From positions 537,439 through 601,438 of the forward strand of contig NZ_BMXF01000002.1 in NCBI RefSeq assembly GCF_014651615.1: DNA of 64,000 nt, in the 5' to 3' direction. Origin of the DNA: Persicitalea jodogahamensis. Its GTDB lineage: Bacteria; Bacteroidota; Bacteroidia; Cytophagales; Spirosomataceae. Within the stretch, counting starts at the first letter, position 1. Each line of letters begins with the position of its first letter. The notes beneath the pieces were generated by a model. The model had not been told where the DNA came from and searched no databases. It saw only the letters and a list, made by a program, of their open reading frames with translations. A program made the position numbers and the translations under genes. This document shows positions 33,806-43,029 of the stretch, one piece after another.

Positions 33806-35281
33806 ATGGAAGAGATTTCTAAGTCTTTATATACCCTACTGAAAGAGATTCCCGAAGCGAATGTAGTCGGTGATACTGACCGGTCGATACAGGGTATCGT
33901 GCTGGACTCGCGTAAAGCCGGGCCGGATTCGCTTTTCGTAGCGGTGCGCGGGACGCAGGCGGACGGTCACGATTTTATCGAAAAAGCCCTCGACCTGGGG
34001 GCAAGTGCTATTTTGTGCGAGGAGCTGCCCGCCGTTACACGTCCCGGCGTGACGTACGTTCAGGTTTTGGATTCGGCGCGGGCGATGGGATTCCTGGCGT
34101 CGGCTTTTTACGGACATCCTTCGCAGGATTTTCATTTGATCGGCGTCACCGGAACCAACGGTAAAACCTCCGTGGCTACCCTTCTATTCAGAATGTTTCG
34201 GACCCTGGGTTACCGTTGCGGACTGATCTCGACGGTGCAGAACCAAATCGAGGATGAGGTCATACCCTCCACCCACACTACGCCCGATGCCGTGACCCTC
34301 AACGGCCTGCTGGCACAGATGCGGCAGCAGAACTGCACCCATGTATTCATGGAGGTGAGTTCTCACGCCGTCACGCAGCAGCGGGTCACTGGATTAACGT
34401 TCAGCGGCGGAATTTTTACCAACATCACCCACGATCACCTCGATTTTCACAAGACCTTCGATAACTATATCAAAGCCAAAAAGGGATTTTTTGACCAACT
34501 ACCCCGTACGGCTTTTGCCCTTGTCAATATCGACGACCGGCGGGGAAGCGTGATGGTACAGAACACTGCGGCCAAAGTGGAAACTTACTCGCTGCAAACC
34601 ATGGCTGCGTTCAAAGGGAAGCTGCTTTCTGAAACGCTTTTCGGGATGCACATGGATTTGAACGGTCACGAAGTCTGGTTCCGGCTCATTGGTCGCTTCA
34701 ATGCGTATAATTTGTTGGCGGTGTACGGCGCGGCTATTCTTCTGGGCGAAGCTCCCGAAGAAGTATTGTCAGCGCTATCCGAATTACAAAGTCCGCCGGG
34801 CCGTTTCGAGCAGGTACATTCGGCCAATAAAGTGGTGGGAATTGTGGATTATGCCCACACGCCCGATGCGCTGCAGAATGTGCTGGAGACGATCAACGAA
34901 TTGCGCCATGGGGAAGAGCAAATCATTACGGTGGTGGGCTGCGGCGGAAACCGGGACGCGGAGAAACGACCCAAAATGGCGGCCATTGCCAGTAAAATGA
35001 GCGATCGCGTGTACCTGACCTCCGACAATCCGCGCCATGAAGAGCCACAGGCTATTCTGGATCAAATGCTCGCGGGCGTGCCACCTTTACATTTCAAGAA
35101 AGTAGCCTTAATCCCCGAGCGACGTGAGGCCATCTACCGTGCCTGCGCCGAGGCTCAACCCGGCGACATTGTGCTAGTCGCGGGCAAAGGCCACGAAACT
35201 TACCAGGAAGTCAAGGGCGTCAAGCACGATTTCGACGACCGTAAAGTACTGCTAGAGGCATTCCTGGCGACGGGGAAATAA
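33806..35281 (+). CDS. murE: UDP-MurNAc-tripeptide synthetase (meso-diaminopimelate adding)
   Basis: ATP-dependent Mur ligase that adds meso-diaminopimelate to UDP-MurNAc-L-Ala-D-Glu in the cytoplasm. ATP loop GVTGTNGKTSVATLLF, the middle-domain THDHLDFHKT-like HDHLDFHKT, SSHAVTQQRV, and DNPRHEEP, the DNPR motif that selects diaminopimelate over lysine. 491 residues is normal. It is the last dcw gene seen; mraY and murD do not follow. Confidence 0.95.
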   Translation: MEEISKSLYTLLKEIPEANVVGDTDRSIQGIVLDSRKAGPDSLFVAVRGTQADGHDFIEKALDLGASAILCEELPAVTRPGVTYVQVLDSARAMGFLASAFYGHPSQDFHLIGVTGTNGKTSVATLLFRMFRTLGYRCGLISTVQNQIEDEVIPSTHTTPDAVTLNGLLAQMRQQNCTHVFMEVSSHAVTQQRVTGLTFSGGIFTNITHDHLDFHKTFDNYIKAKKGFFDQLPRTAFALVNIDDRRGSVMVQNTAAKVETYSLQTMAAFKGKLLSETLFGMHMDLNGHEVWFRLIGRFNAYNLLAVYGAAILLGEAPEEVLSALSELQSPPGRFEQVHSANKVVGIVDYAHTPDALQNVLETINELRHGEEQIITVVGCGGNRDAEKRPKMAAIASKMSDRVYLTSDNPRHEEPQAILDQMLAGVPPLHFKKVALIPERREAIYRACAEAQPGDIVLVAGKGHETYQEVKGVKHDFDDRKVLLEAFLATGK

Positions 35282-35388
35282 CTGAAGATCGGTAGTTTAG
35301 AAGCTGTTTGAGTTGATCCTTTAAATCAAAAAGGGCGTTTTTTTACCAATCCAGCGTCTCCAAAATCCTAGGTTGCTTTCCCAGAACA

Positions 35389-35952
35389 TCATTTGATTTT
35401 AAAGCCGACACCCAGCGTCGCGTTGAATTCGTTGCTTCTATGCTTGGTGAAATTTTTCTCTACCTGAGCATTGATTGACCAGCGAGAACCAATTTTGTAC
35501 TGCGCCCCTACGCCTACACTGAGCATTCCCTGGTTGGAGTAGGTGGGAATCCGCTCCAATCCATCGATGATCGGTCCTACCGCTATCGCAACCTTTTTGT
35601 AATCGAAGCCGCGGTATTGTCCATAAAAATAACCTGCCTGCCCGTACAGCAACCACCTATTAGTTTGCAAAAAGTTAAAGCGCGTGCTTAGTCCTGCTCC
35701 CAGATACCCATCTACCCCCACAGGGCCATAGAAGTCATGTCTGCCTTCGAGCCGAATAGCCCAGTTATCCTTGATAAAGTATTGGGCATATGGATTTGTT
35801 CTTATAAAGCCCCCCGATTTATTGTTGTATCCCACGCTTTCAACGATTCCAATCTGGATTCGCCCCTGGGTAGGGTTGGATGTTTCAATGGAGGTTTGGG
35901 CCAAAACGCCCAGAGGGAGAAGAAGGGTAACTGCTAACAAATAATTTTTCAT
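35389..35952 (-). CDS. Small outer-membrane beta-barrel protein
   Basis: Secreted protein of 187 residues with signal peptide (LLAVTLLLPLGVLAQ) and alternating aromatic/polar strands expected of an 8-stranded barrel. Examples are IRLEGRHDFYGP, GQAGYFYGQYRGFDY and GVGAQYKIGSRWSIN. The last residues (NATLGVGFKIK) fit a barrel C-terminus. ATG 35952 is used because it opens directly on the signal peptide. Specific function unknown. It ends the stretch after murE on the opposite strand. Confidence 0.75.
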   Translation of the reverse strand: MKNYLLAVTLLLPLGVLAQTSIETSNPTQGRIQIGIVESVGYNNKSGGFIRTNPYAQYFIKDNWAIRLEGRHDFYGPVGVDGYLGAGLSTRFNFLQTNRWLLYGQAGYFYGQYRGFDYKKVAIAVGPIIDGLERIPTYSNQGMLSVGVGAQYKIGSRWSINAQVEKNFTKHRSNEFNATLGVGFKIK

Positions 35953-36082
35953 TTTAAGATTTGGGTTAATCATGAACTCTATTGATTTATAATAATGGAG
36001 CCATCAAGCATCCTAATGGTTGTAACAAATACCCAATATTTTCTTTTTTTAATTCAAAAATCCCCAATAAAGCAGTACTCTC

Positions 36083-36566
36083 TTAGCCCACGATTTCGTA
36101 GGCTGGCGTCACGAAGTAGTCGTGCTTCACCTGTGTGAGGTTGGCGGGAATGTCTTTGCTACAGAAGGCGTCGAGATATCCCATTGCCTAAGCAAAGGCG
36201 AGCAGAAAAAGGCCGTGTTAAAACCAGTGTGTTGTGGCACTCAGGATGCCCTGGATAGAATTTCCTGTGTCGATTCTCAGCCTCGTGGTTCCGAAATCCA
36301 ACATAGATAAATACAAACTCAACCAGAAGAGAGTTGAGTGAAAAGCGCCTAAAAACTGACAGGGTATTCCTTTTCAACTATACCCTGACTTAACTTCAGT
36401 ACGGAAATTTCTTTTTTGTGAAAATCGCTTTCGGAATCATCGCGTGGACGCCCAACGTGCGGTCTACCACCTGGCTCACTTTGAAACCAACTCCGGTACT
36501 GGCAATGGACAGCACCTGATTGAAGGTAAAACCTAGCTCCTCGCTAACGATGGCACAGCTGGTTTC
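36083..36566 (-). pseudogene. Degenerate gene remnants between the barrel protein and the VOC gene
   Basis: The region 35953-36578 has no intact gene. Two minus-strand pieces look like coding leftovers. One is 36083-36184 (33 residues ending DYFVTPAYEIVG). The other is 36396-36566 (open frame with no start, ETSCAIVSEELGFTF then VVDRTLGVHAMIPKAIF). Their parent families are not recognised. The frames do not join, and stops lie between them. This fits decay of one or two genes just after the truncated dcw cluster. Confidence 0.4.
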
Positions 36567-36578
36567 CTATCCCAATTA

Positions 36579-36935
36579 TTAAGTACTCTCGCCGAAAGTC
36601 AGCAAATTGTTGTCCGGATCCAGCATCGAGAATTCTTTCTGACCCCAGGCTTTGGTTTTCAGATGACCGGCCGGATGTATTTCCGCTTTTTTATCCAGGA
36701 GCGATTGGTACAATTTTTCGATAGCGTCCGTGCGGATGTACACTTGTCCGTAATTCTCCTTCGGGTCAAGCTCTTTAAACTCGAAAAAATGAATTTGGAC
36801 GCTGTCTTTCTGTACCATGAGGTATCCGTCATAGCCCGCACTACCAAACTCCTGAAACCCTAAGGTATTGACGTAAAAATCTCTGGTAGCGCTTTTATCT
36901 CGCATGGGTAGTTTGGGGTTAATGTCAGTCAGCAT
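36579..36935 (-). CDS. VOC (glyoxalase/bleomycin-resistance) family protein
   Basis: Single-domain vicinal-oxygen-chelate protein of 118 residues that would pair to form a metal or ligand site. Visible: N-terminal half INPKLPMRDKSATRDFYVNT and LGFQEFG, then QIHFFEFKELDPKENYGQVY, and the second half ending in EFSMLDPDNNLLTFGE. This fits bleomycin-resistance-like or glyoxalase-like members. The metal ligands and the substrate cannot be assigned from the sequence. Confidence 0.82.
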   Translation of the reverse strand: MLTDINPKLPMRDKSATRDFYVNTLGFQEFGSAGYDGYLMVQKDSVQIHFFEFKELDPKENYGQVYIRTDAIEKLYQSLLDKKAEIHPAGHLKTKAWGQKEFSMLDPDNNLLTFGEST

Positions 36936-37058
36936 ATCCTGTTTGCTTTTGAGCTATTTTTCTGAATGAATCATTTGAAATCCCAGGTCTTTTATACAAA
37001 CCACCTTATGAAGCATCGGGCCTTACTGTATCAGGTACCTATAACTCGAAACAGTAAA

Positions 37059-38054
37059 CTACTCCACTGCCTCCGCCCCAAATCCCGCGGATTGGTACAC
37101 CTCGAAAGTGTTGTCCTTTCCCGCTGATATTCCATAAATTTCCAATCCTTTTTCCTTTGCCAGCGGAATCGCTTTTTCCAAACCCATCACTAAGAAGGCC
37201 GTGGCGTAGGCATCGGCGGTCATACAGTCGTCGGCTACTACCGAAATACTGAGAAGGTTGTGGGTGATGGGAAAACCTGTGCGTGGATCGATGGCGTGGC
37301 TGAAGCGCTGGCCCCCGCGCTCCACGAACTTGCGGTAGCTGCCCGAGGTGGCGAGTGATTTGTTTTTCAGGGATACTACGGCTTGCAGCGGGCGCCCTGC
37401 TTCGACGTTTTCCATGGGCTTGTCTATGCCGATACGCCAGGTTTTGCCGCGTTCGTTACGGCCCATGGTGCGGACTTCGCCGCCCACTTCTATCAGGTAG
37501 TTATGTATACTTTTTGAATGTAAAAACTCCGCCAACACGTCCACGGTATAGCCCTGGGCGATGGCGTTGAAGTCGATTTCTGTTTCGGGGGGCTTATTTA
37601 CCACTCGTCCTTCTAAACTAACTCTTCGGTAGCCAGCCAACCGAAGCAGGCTATCGACCTGCGCATCGTTTGGCGGCGGGCCTTTCTTCTTATAGCTGAA
37701 GCCCCACGCCTTCACGAGCGGCCCGACAGTGCAATCAAAGTTTCCGTCCGTTTGTCCGGAAACTTCCCAAGCTCTTCGGAATACGTTAGTGAAATGGGTG
37801 TCGGCACGAATGCCGGAACGGTTGGCGTTGATGAGCGAGATAACGGAAGTGCTGTCCCACAATGACATGGAGCGGTCTATGACGTGAAATATACTATCCA
37901 CCGAAACGGAGAAATCGCGGGAAAGGGAATCGGCATAAACAATGCGAAAGGTAGTACCCTGCGCGTTGCCCTCCAGTTGTGTATAGGAAGGGCGTGGCGA
38001 CTGGCAGCTAGCCAGGAAAAGTACCAGAACAACGAACGACAAGTGCCGCATCAT
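37059..38054 (-). CDS. apbE: FAD:protein FMN transferase (ApbE), lipoprotein
   Basis: Transfers FMN from FAD to a Thr or Ser of periplasm-exposed targets; here NqrB and NqrC. A lipoprotein signal ([10 protein letters not shown], Cys17). Family motifs: [55 protein letters not shown] and [14 protein letters not shown]. 331 residues. The first four bases overlap the nqrF stop, so it is the last gene of the nqr operon, which fits its role in Nqr maturation. Confidence 0.94.
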   Translation of the reverse strand: MMRHLSFVVLVLFLASCQSPRPSYTQLEGNAQGTTFRIVYADSLSRDFSVSVDSIFHVIDRSMSLWDSTSVISLINANRSGIRADTHFTNVFRRAWEVSGQTDGNFDCTVGPLVKAWGFSYKKKGPPPNDAQVDSLLRLAGYRRVSLEGRVVNKPPETEIDFNAIAQGYTVDVLAEFLHSKSIHNYLIEVGGEVRTMGRNERGKTWRIGIDKPMENVEAGRPLQAVVSLKNKSLATSGSYRKFVERGGQRFSHAIDPRTGFPITHNLLSISVVADDCMTADAYATAFLVMGLEKAIPLAKEKGLEIYGISAGKDNTFEVYQSAGFGAEAVE

Positions 38055-39355
38055 CCCCCGAAATCGTCAAAGGCCACCTGCTCCGACGGAATGCCCCAGT
38101 CATCAGCCATCTTAATGACCGACTGGTTCATCATCGGTGGACCGCAGAAATAAACTTCCAGATCCTCAGGGTTGGGATGTTTTTTCAGGAATTCGTCGAT
38201 TACCACATTGTGGACAAAGCCCTTGAAACCGTCGCCGTTGGGATCGTCCAGATCTTTTTTCAACGTCCAGTTGTCTTCGGGGAGTGGGTTGTCCAACGCC
38301 ACGACGAAGGTGAAATTTGGGAAATCTTTCTCGATTTGCCTGAATTCATCAATGTAAAAAAGCTCTTTCTTGGTACGGCCACCGTAAAAGAACGTGACCT
38401 TTCGTTTCGTCTTTTCGGTGTAAAAAAGATGAAACAGGTGCGAACGCATGGGTGCCATGCCTGCACCGCCACCGATGTACAGCATTTCCCGTTCGGTGTC
38501 TTTAATAAAAAATTCCCCGTAAGGGCCGGAAATCGTCACTTTATCGCCTGGTTTCAGGCTGAAAATATACGAAGACGCAATTCCGGGATTTACATCGGCC
38601 CAGCCATTTTTGGCACGGTCGAAGGCCGGCGTGGCAATGCGGACGGTCAGTTTGACGATGTTGCCTTCGGCGGGGTGATTGGCCATCGAATAGGCGCGAA
38701 AAACCTCTTCTTCGTTGACCATTGTGAGCGGCCAGAGGTTGAACTTATCCCAGTCCTCCTGAAACTTGTCGGGGCGGTCGTGATGGTCAGGGTGAGCCGT
38801 GATGTCGAAATCCTCGTACTTGACTATTGTCTCTGGAATGTCGATTTGGATATAACCTCCGGCTTTAAAATCCAGCGATTCGCCCTCAGGTAGTTTTACT
38901 TCAAATTCTTTAATGAATGTGGCGACGTTGTAGTTTGAAACTACCGTGCATTCCAGTTTTTTGATGCCGAAAACCTCCTCGGGAATACGGATTTTCATAT
39001 CCTCCTTCACCTTTACCTGACAGGCCAGCCGCATGTTTTCACGCACCTGACGGCGATTGAGGTGATTGGTTTCGGTAGGCAGCACTTCGCCGCCGCCTTC
39101 GTATACCATGCAGGTACACATCGCGCAGGTACCGCCACCGCCGCAAGCCGAAGCCAGAAACAGCTTGTTGTCAGCCAAAGTGGACAGTAAAGTACCACCG
39201 GGCTTCACGACCAGCGGTTCGTCTTCTTCACCATTGACCGTGATTTTTACGTCGCCCTGTGGTAGTAGCCGCTCTTTGGCGGTCAGGATCAAAAAGGCCA
39301 GCAGGAGGACAATCAGGATAAATACGGCAACGCTGGCAGCAAGTACGGGAACCAT
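38051..39355 (-). CDS. nqrF: Na+-NQR subunit F (NADH- and 2Fe-2S-binding)
   Basis: NADH-oxidising entry subunit of the Na+-translocating NADH:quinone reductase. N-terminal membrane helix ([17 protein letters not shown]), a ferredoxin-like 2Fe-2S domain ([14 protein letters not shown], the later Cys in RLACQVKV), then a flavodoxin-reductase-like FAD/NADH module with RAYSMANHP, the [20 protein letters not shown] loop and the VYFCGPPMM end. 434 residues. It is the last nqr gene of the operon, followed by apbE with an ATGA overlap. Confidence 0.96.
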   Translation of the reverse strand: MVPVLAASVAVFILIVLLLAFLILTAKERLLPQGDVKITVNGEEDEPLVVKPGGTLLSTLADNKLFLASACGGGGTCAMCTCMVYEGGGEVLPTETNHLNRRQVRENMRLACQVKVKEDMKIRIPEEVFGIKKLECTVVSNYNVATFIKEFEVKLPEGESLDFKAGGYIQIDIPETIVKYEDFDITAHPDHHDRPDKFQEDWDKFNLWPLTMVNEEEVFRAYSMANHPAEGNIVKLTVRIATPAFDRAKNGWADVNPGIASSYIFSLKPGDKVTISGPYGEFFIKDTEREMLYIGGGAGMAPMRSHLFHLFYTEKTKRKVTFFYGGRTKKELFYIDEFRQIEKDFPNFTFVVALDNPLPEDNWTLKKDLDDPNGDGFKGFVHNVVIDEFLKKHPNPEDLEVYFCGPPMMNQSVIKMADDWGIPSEQVAFDDFGG

Positions 39356-39443
39356 GTTTGGAGTGGTGGGTTATGCGATATGAATTATTTTCAATTGCAA
39401 TTCATAATCAGGGTACTACAAATTAGATCATTGTGAATAAGCC

Positions 39444-40058
39444 TCAGATCTTGATACCTGAAAAGCTCAGAAATGCCAGACCCATCAGGGCCGTAATGAA
39501 CATCGCCATTCCCAATCCTTGAAGAGGGGCAGGTACATTGGAGTAGCGGAGTCGCTCCCGGATTCCTGCCAGCAGTACAATGGCCAGGAAAAATCCCACG
39601 CCCGCACCTAGGGAAAAAACGGCAGTTTCGGCAAGTCCGTATTCACGCTCCTGCATGAAGAGGGACGTTCCCAGAATAGAGCAGTTGACAGTAATCAGCG
39701 GCAGGAAAATGCCGAGCGAAGAATAAAGTGCGGGAAGGAATTTCTCGATCACCATTTCTACCAACTGCACGGCTCCGGCAATGGTCGAGATGAACAGAAT
39801 AAACGCCAGGAAAGTCAGGTCCACGCTGGCCAGGGAGGGGCTGATCCAGGACAACGCACCTTCTTCCAACATGTAATTCAGAATAAGGTAGTTGAGCGGG
39901 GTAGTCAGTACCATGACGAAAATCACCGCAAGGCCCAGACCAAAGGCTGTTTTTATTTTTTTAGAAACCGCCAAAAATGAACACATTCCGAGGAAGTACG
40001 CAAACACAACGTTCTCCACGAAAACAGCTCTGACGAATAAGTTGACTAAGGATTCCAT
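39444..40058 (-). CDS. nqrE: Na+-NQR subunit E
   Basis: Six-helix membrane subunit. In the known enzyme it forms with NqrD the two-fold related pair that holds a membrane iron centre between conserved Cys. Here the Cys are in YFLGMCSFLA and ITVNCSILG. 204 residues. It lies 88 bases upstream of nqrF. The gap to nqrD is unusually long (191 bases) and contains a repeat hairpin. Confidence 0.95.
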   Translation of the reverse strand: MESLVNLFVRAVFVENVVFAYFLGMCSFLAVSKKIKTAFGLGLAVIFVMVLTTPLNYLILNYMLEEGALSWISPSLASVDLTFLAFILFISTIAGAVQLVEMVIEKFLPALYSSLGIFLPLITVNCSILGTSLFMQEREYGLAETAVFSLGAGVGFFLAIVLLAGIRERLRYSNVPAPLQGLGMAMFITALMGLAFLSFSGIKI

Positions 40059-40065
40059 TTTTTAA

Positions 40066-40223
40066 AGTGGCAAAGTGACAAAATTCCTGAGTTCCAAAGT
40101 GAGGTATATGCGAGACGTGCAAACCGCTATCCTGATTCTTGTTAGGAAGCAGTGCACGTACACGGGGTAAAAATCAGAGCAGTGCAGCAGCAAAAGCACT
40201 TTGGAACTTTGCTGCTTTGCTCC
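40066..40223. repeat. 'agtggcaaagt' family hairpin between nqrD and nqrE (copy 3)
   Basis: The left part starts AGTGGCAAAGTGACA at 40066 and includes GTTCCAAAGTG (40091-40101). The right part has CACTTTGGAAC (40197-40207), an exact complement, then a less exact CTTTGCTGCTTTGCTCC. Unlike copies 1 and 2 this copy sits inside a co-directional operon. Confidence 0.65.
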
Positions 40224-40249
40224 ACGGGGCACCCCGCTGAGACTTCTTT

Positions 40250-40933
40250 CTAAGAGACATTGACCAGCTTCTCGTTCCGGCTGCGCTGCCACCAGATGTA
40301 CAAGCCAATGATAAACAGGGCGGCGGGTGGCAATACCATCAGCCCATTATTGACATAACCGTGGTCATACGCCCATTGTGGTACGATCTGGTACCCCATA
40401 AGCGAGCCTGATCCAAAGAACTCCCGGAACACGGCCACCATAATGAGTATCAGGCCATATCCGAGACCATTGCCCAGTCCATCCAGAAAAGATGGCCAGG
40501 GTTTTTGTCCCAGGGCGAAAGCTTCGAGCCGACCCATGATGATGCAGTTAGTGATAATGAGCCCCACAAAAACCGCCAGTTTCTTACTGACATCGAACAG
40601 GAAGGCTTTCAATGTCTGATCGACGATCGTCACCAGCATCGCCACAACAATCAACTGCACTATAATTCTGATGCGGGTCGGGATCGACTTCCGTAGCAAC
40701 GAGATGATGAGGTTCGAAAAAGAAGTCACGAATATGACGCCCAGCGACATGATGAGCGCGGGCTTGACCTGCACCGTCACGGCCAATGCCGAACAAATGC
40801 CCAGCACCTGCACGGTGACGGGGTTGGTGTCGTCCAGCGGATCACGCAGGATTTGCAGATTTTTTTTCGAAAAAAGCCCGTCCTTCTTTTGTTTGACTAC
40901 GGGAGGTGCGGCGGGGGTTTCTTGTACTGCCAT
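40250..40933 (-). CDS. nqrD: Na+-NQR subunit D
   Basis: Membrane subunit paired with NqrE. The Cys pair is conserved in QVLGICSALA and IITNCIIMG. 227 residues, with a Bacteroidota-type charged N-terminal extension (APPVVKQKKDGLFSKKN). It starts after a short gap (90 bases) from nqrC that carries another low-complexity repeat. Confidence 0.95.
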   Translation of the reverse strand: MAVQETPAAPPVVKQKKDGLFSKKNLQILRDPLDDTNPVTVQVLGICSALAVTVQVKPALIMSLGVIFVTSFSNLIISLLRKSIPTRIRIIVQLIVVAMLVTIVDQTLKAFLFDVSKKLAVFVGLIITNCIIMGRLEAFALGQKPWPSFLDGLGNGLGYGLILIMVAVFREFFGSGSLMGYQIVPQWAYDHGYVNNGLMVLPPAALFIIGLYIWWQRSRNEKLVNVS

Positions 40934-40944
40934 GAAATCAATTT

Positions 40945-41030
40945 TGAATGAGTGAATAAGTGAATGAGTGAAGCATCGGATGAGGATAACCGGAGTTTTT
41001 TTCGATTATTCAAGCACTCTACCTCACTTC
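40945..41030. repeat. 'gaatgagtgaat' repeat between nqrC and nqrD (copy 5)
   Basis: TTGAATGAGTGAATAAGTGA at the left and an imperfect complement (ATTATTCAAGCACTC, CTCACTTCAC) at the right, reaching the nqrC stop. It is the second repeat unit in this operon. Confidence 0.55.
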
Positions 41031-41749
41031 ACGGCGACTTGCTTCTGGTTTTTGGTATTGATTTTATCAAAGTACGATACATAGGGTGCGATGCAATTTT
41101 CGAGCATATCATCGGTGCCGTTGGAGGTAATGGTACCGCCCGAAATTCCATCTACGCGGTGTTCCTGGCCGAGCGGACTTTTATAGGTAGTTTTCCATAC
41201 ATTGACCGATACGAATTTGTCGCCCTCCATGATCTTCTTGCCCTGAAATTGTTTCTGAAACGGGTACTCGGCGATTTCGGCACCCAGACCGGGCGTTTCG
41301 CTTTTATGGTCGAATATGGCACCATATACCGTATTGAAATCTTCTTCCAGTGAGATATAGCCCCAAATCGGGCCCCACAGCCCGGTGCCACGCAGAGGAA
41401 TGACGTAATACTTCTTGTCGCCCTCTCCCGTATAGATGTAAAGAGGTAGTTTACGCTCGGCGGGATCGATATTGACTTGATTTTTCAGATCTATTTGAAC
41501 GGGCTTTTCTTCTTGCACCTCGCCTGCCACATTCACGACCATTTCCTGGATCTTCGTGTCGTACGTTTCGTTGATTTTATCGCGGTCGGTATAGTCGAGC
41601 CGTACGGCTTTCAGAATGTTCGAGCGCGTGTCGAGCGCGATATTCTCATCCTGCAAAGGTTTGAGCCCCTCGGCCGCTACGGCCAGGACAATAGCCGTGA
41701 TAACAGAAAGTACGGCGGCGTAAATCAGGGTGTATTGGTTGCTATGCAC
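41024..41749 (-). CDS. nqrC: Na+-NQR subunit C (covalent FMN)
   Basis: Membrane-anchored flavoprotein. One N-terminal helix (LIYAAVLSVITAIVLAVAA) is followed by the soluble domain. The flavinylation site is DGISGGTITS, where Thr206 is the expected FMN-phosphate acceptor transferred by ApbE. 241 residues. The start overlaps the nqrB stop by 8 bases, suggesting coupled translation. The surrounding LWGPIWGYISLEEDFN stretch is typical of NqrC/RnfG. Confidence 0.95.
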   Translation of the reverse strand: MHSNQYTLIYAAVLSVITAIVLAVAAEGLKPLQDENIALDTRSNILKAVRLDYTDRDKINETYDTKIQEMVVNVAGEVQEEKPVQIDLKNQVNIDPAERKLPLYIYTGEGDKKYYVIPLRGTGLWGPIWGYISLEEDFNTVYGAIFDHKSETPGLGAEIAEYPFQKQFQGKKIMEGDKFVSVNVWKTTYKSPLGQEHRVDGISGGTITSNGTDDMLENCIAPYVSYFDKINTKNQKQVAVK

Positions 41750-42899
41750 GTTTCATTCGGGTTTGGATGTGGCGTTCCACCACAAGGTGATCGATCAAAG
41801 GCGCAAACACGTTCATCAGCAGGATAGCCAGCATGACGCCCTCTGGATAAGCCGGGTTGAATACCCGTAGTATAACGGTAAATACCCCGATCAGTATACC
41901 GTATATCCATTTTCCCGCCTCCGTATGGGCGGCACTCACGGGGTCAGTAGCCATATAGGCCGCACCGAATGCGAAGCTACCCATCAATAAATGATAGTAG
42001 GCGGGGGTGTGTAAGGAACTGGTAGGCACATCGACGGGCGCGAGCAAATTCAGGAAAAGGCCCATGGCCAGAGTACCGATCACGCAGGATAGAATGATTT
42101 TCCAACTACCCACTCCGGAAGCTATGAGGATAAACACGCCGATCAGGATGGCAAATACACTGGTCTCACCGATGGACCCCTGTTCAAACCCCCAGAACAT
42201 ATCGGAAGGGGAGGGGAGTTGGGTGAAATCGTTGTCAAATGTCACCAGGTTGGTGGCACCGGTGTAGGCATCTACCAGGGCGTGGCCCGGCTCGGGCGTC
42301 AGGTCAGTCCAGATGTCGCCCGTCATGTAGGCGGGGAAGGCGAAGAAAAGGAAGGCGCGGGCCAGCAGAGCGGGATTCATGAAATTCATGCCCGTACCGC
42401 CAAAGATTTCCTTTCCGATGATCACGCAGAAAATCGAGGCAAAAGCCACCATCCACAGCGGAATCGTTACTGGCAGAATGAGCGGGATAAGCAATCCCGT
42501 AACCAAGTACCCTTCGCTGACGACGTGTTTTTTCGATATGGCGAAGACAAATTCGGTCCCGAGCCCCACCGCGTAGGAAACAACCACGATGGGCATTACA
42601 CGCCAGAAGCCAAACATGAAGTTTTCCATCAGGCTCATGTCCATGCCATAGGCCAGATAGTGCTGGTAGCCTACGTTCCACATGCCAAAAAGCAGGGTGG
42701 GAATCATGGCGATCACCACGGTGAACATGGTGCGCTTCAGGTCCATTGCATCCCGGATATGGACGCCGTTTTCGGTGGTGTGGCCGGGTACGAACAGGAA
42801 TGTCGACAGAGCGTCGAACGCCGGATGGAATTTCTCGTATTTGCCGCCTTCCTTGAAGTGTGGTTCAAGGGACTCGACCAGGTTTCTTATCGGCTTCAA
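41742..42899 (-). CDS. nqrB: Na+-NQR subunit B (covalent FMN, riboflavin)
   Basis: Central membrane subunit with about 10 helices. It binds FMN on Thr in the motif DAYTGATN; here Thr216 is the likely attachment residue. Signatures: FVPGHTTENGVHIRDAMDLK near the N-terminus, GGTGMNFMNPALLARAF and FAFGAAYMATDPVSAAHT. 385 residues. 131 bases after nqrA, overlapping nqrC. Confidence 0.96.
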   Translation of the reverse strand: MKPIRNLVESLEPHFKEGGKYEKFHPAFDALSTFLFVPGHTTENGVHIRDAMDLKRTMFTVVIAMIPTLLFGMWNVGYQHYLAYGMDMSLMENFMFGFWRVMPIVVVSYAVGLGTEFVFAISKKHVVSEGYLVTGLLIPLILPVTIPLWMVAFASIFCVIIGKEIFGGTGMNFMNPALLARAFLFFAFPAYMTGDIWTDLTPEPGHALVDAYTGATNLVTFDNDFTQLPSPSDMFWGFEQGSIGETSVFAILIGVFILIASGVGSWKIILSCVIGTLAMGLFLNLLAPVDVPTSSLHTPAYYHLLMGSFAFGAAYMATDPVSAAHTEAGKWIYGILIGVFTVILRVFNPAYPEGVMLAILLMNVFAPLIDHLVVERHIQTRMKRA

Positions 42900-43029
42900 T
42901 GTGAGGATTTATTTGTTAATGCGTTAATTTATTTATGGAGGCGTGTGATCCTTTTATCCAGCCGCAGTGCGTCCGCACCCACCGACTGCCAAACTTCAAA
43001 CCTTTTTCGCCCCGAGCGTAGACCAAAGA

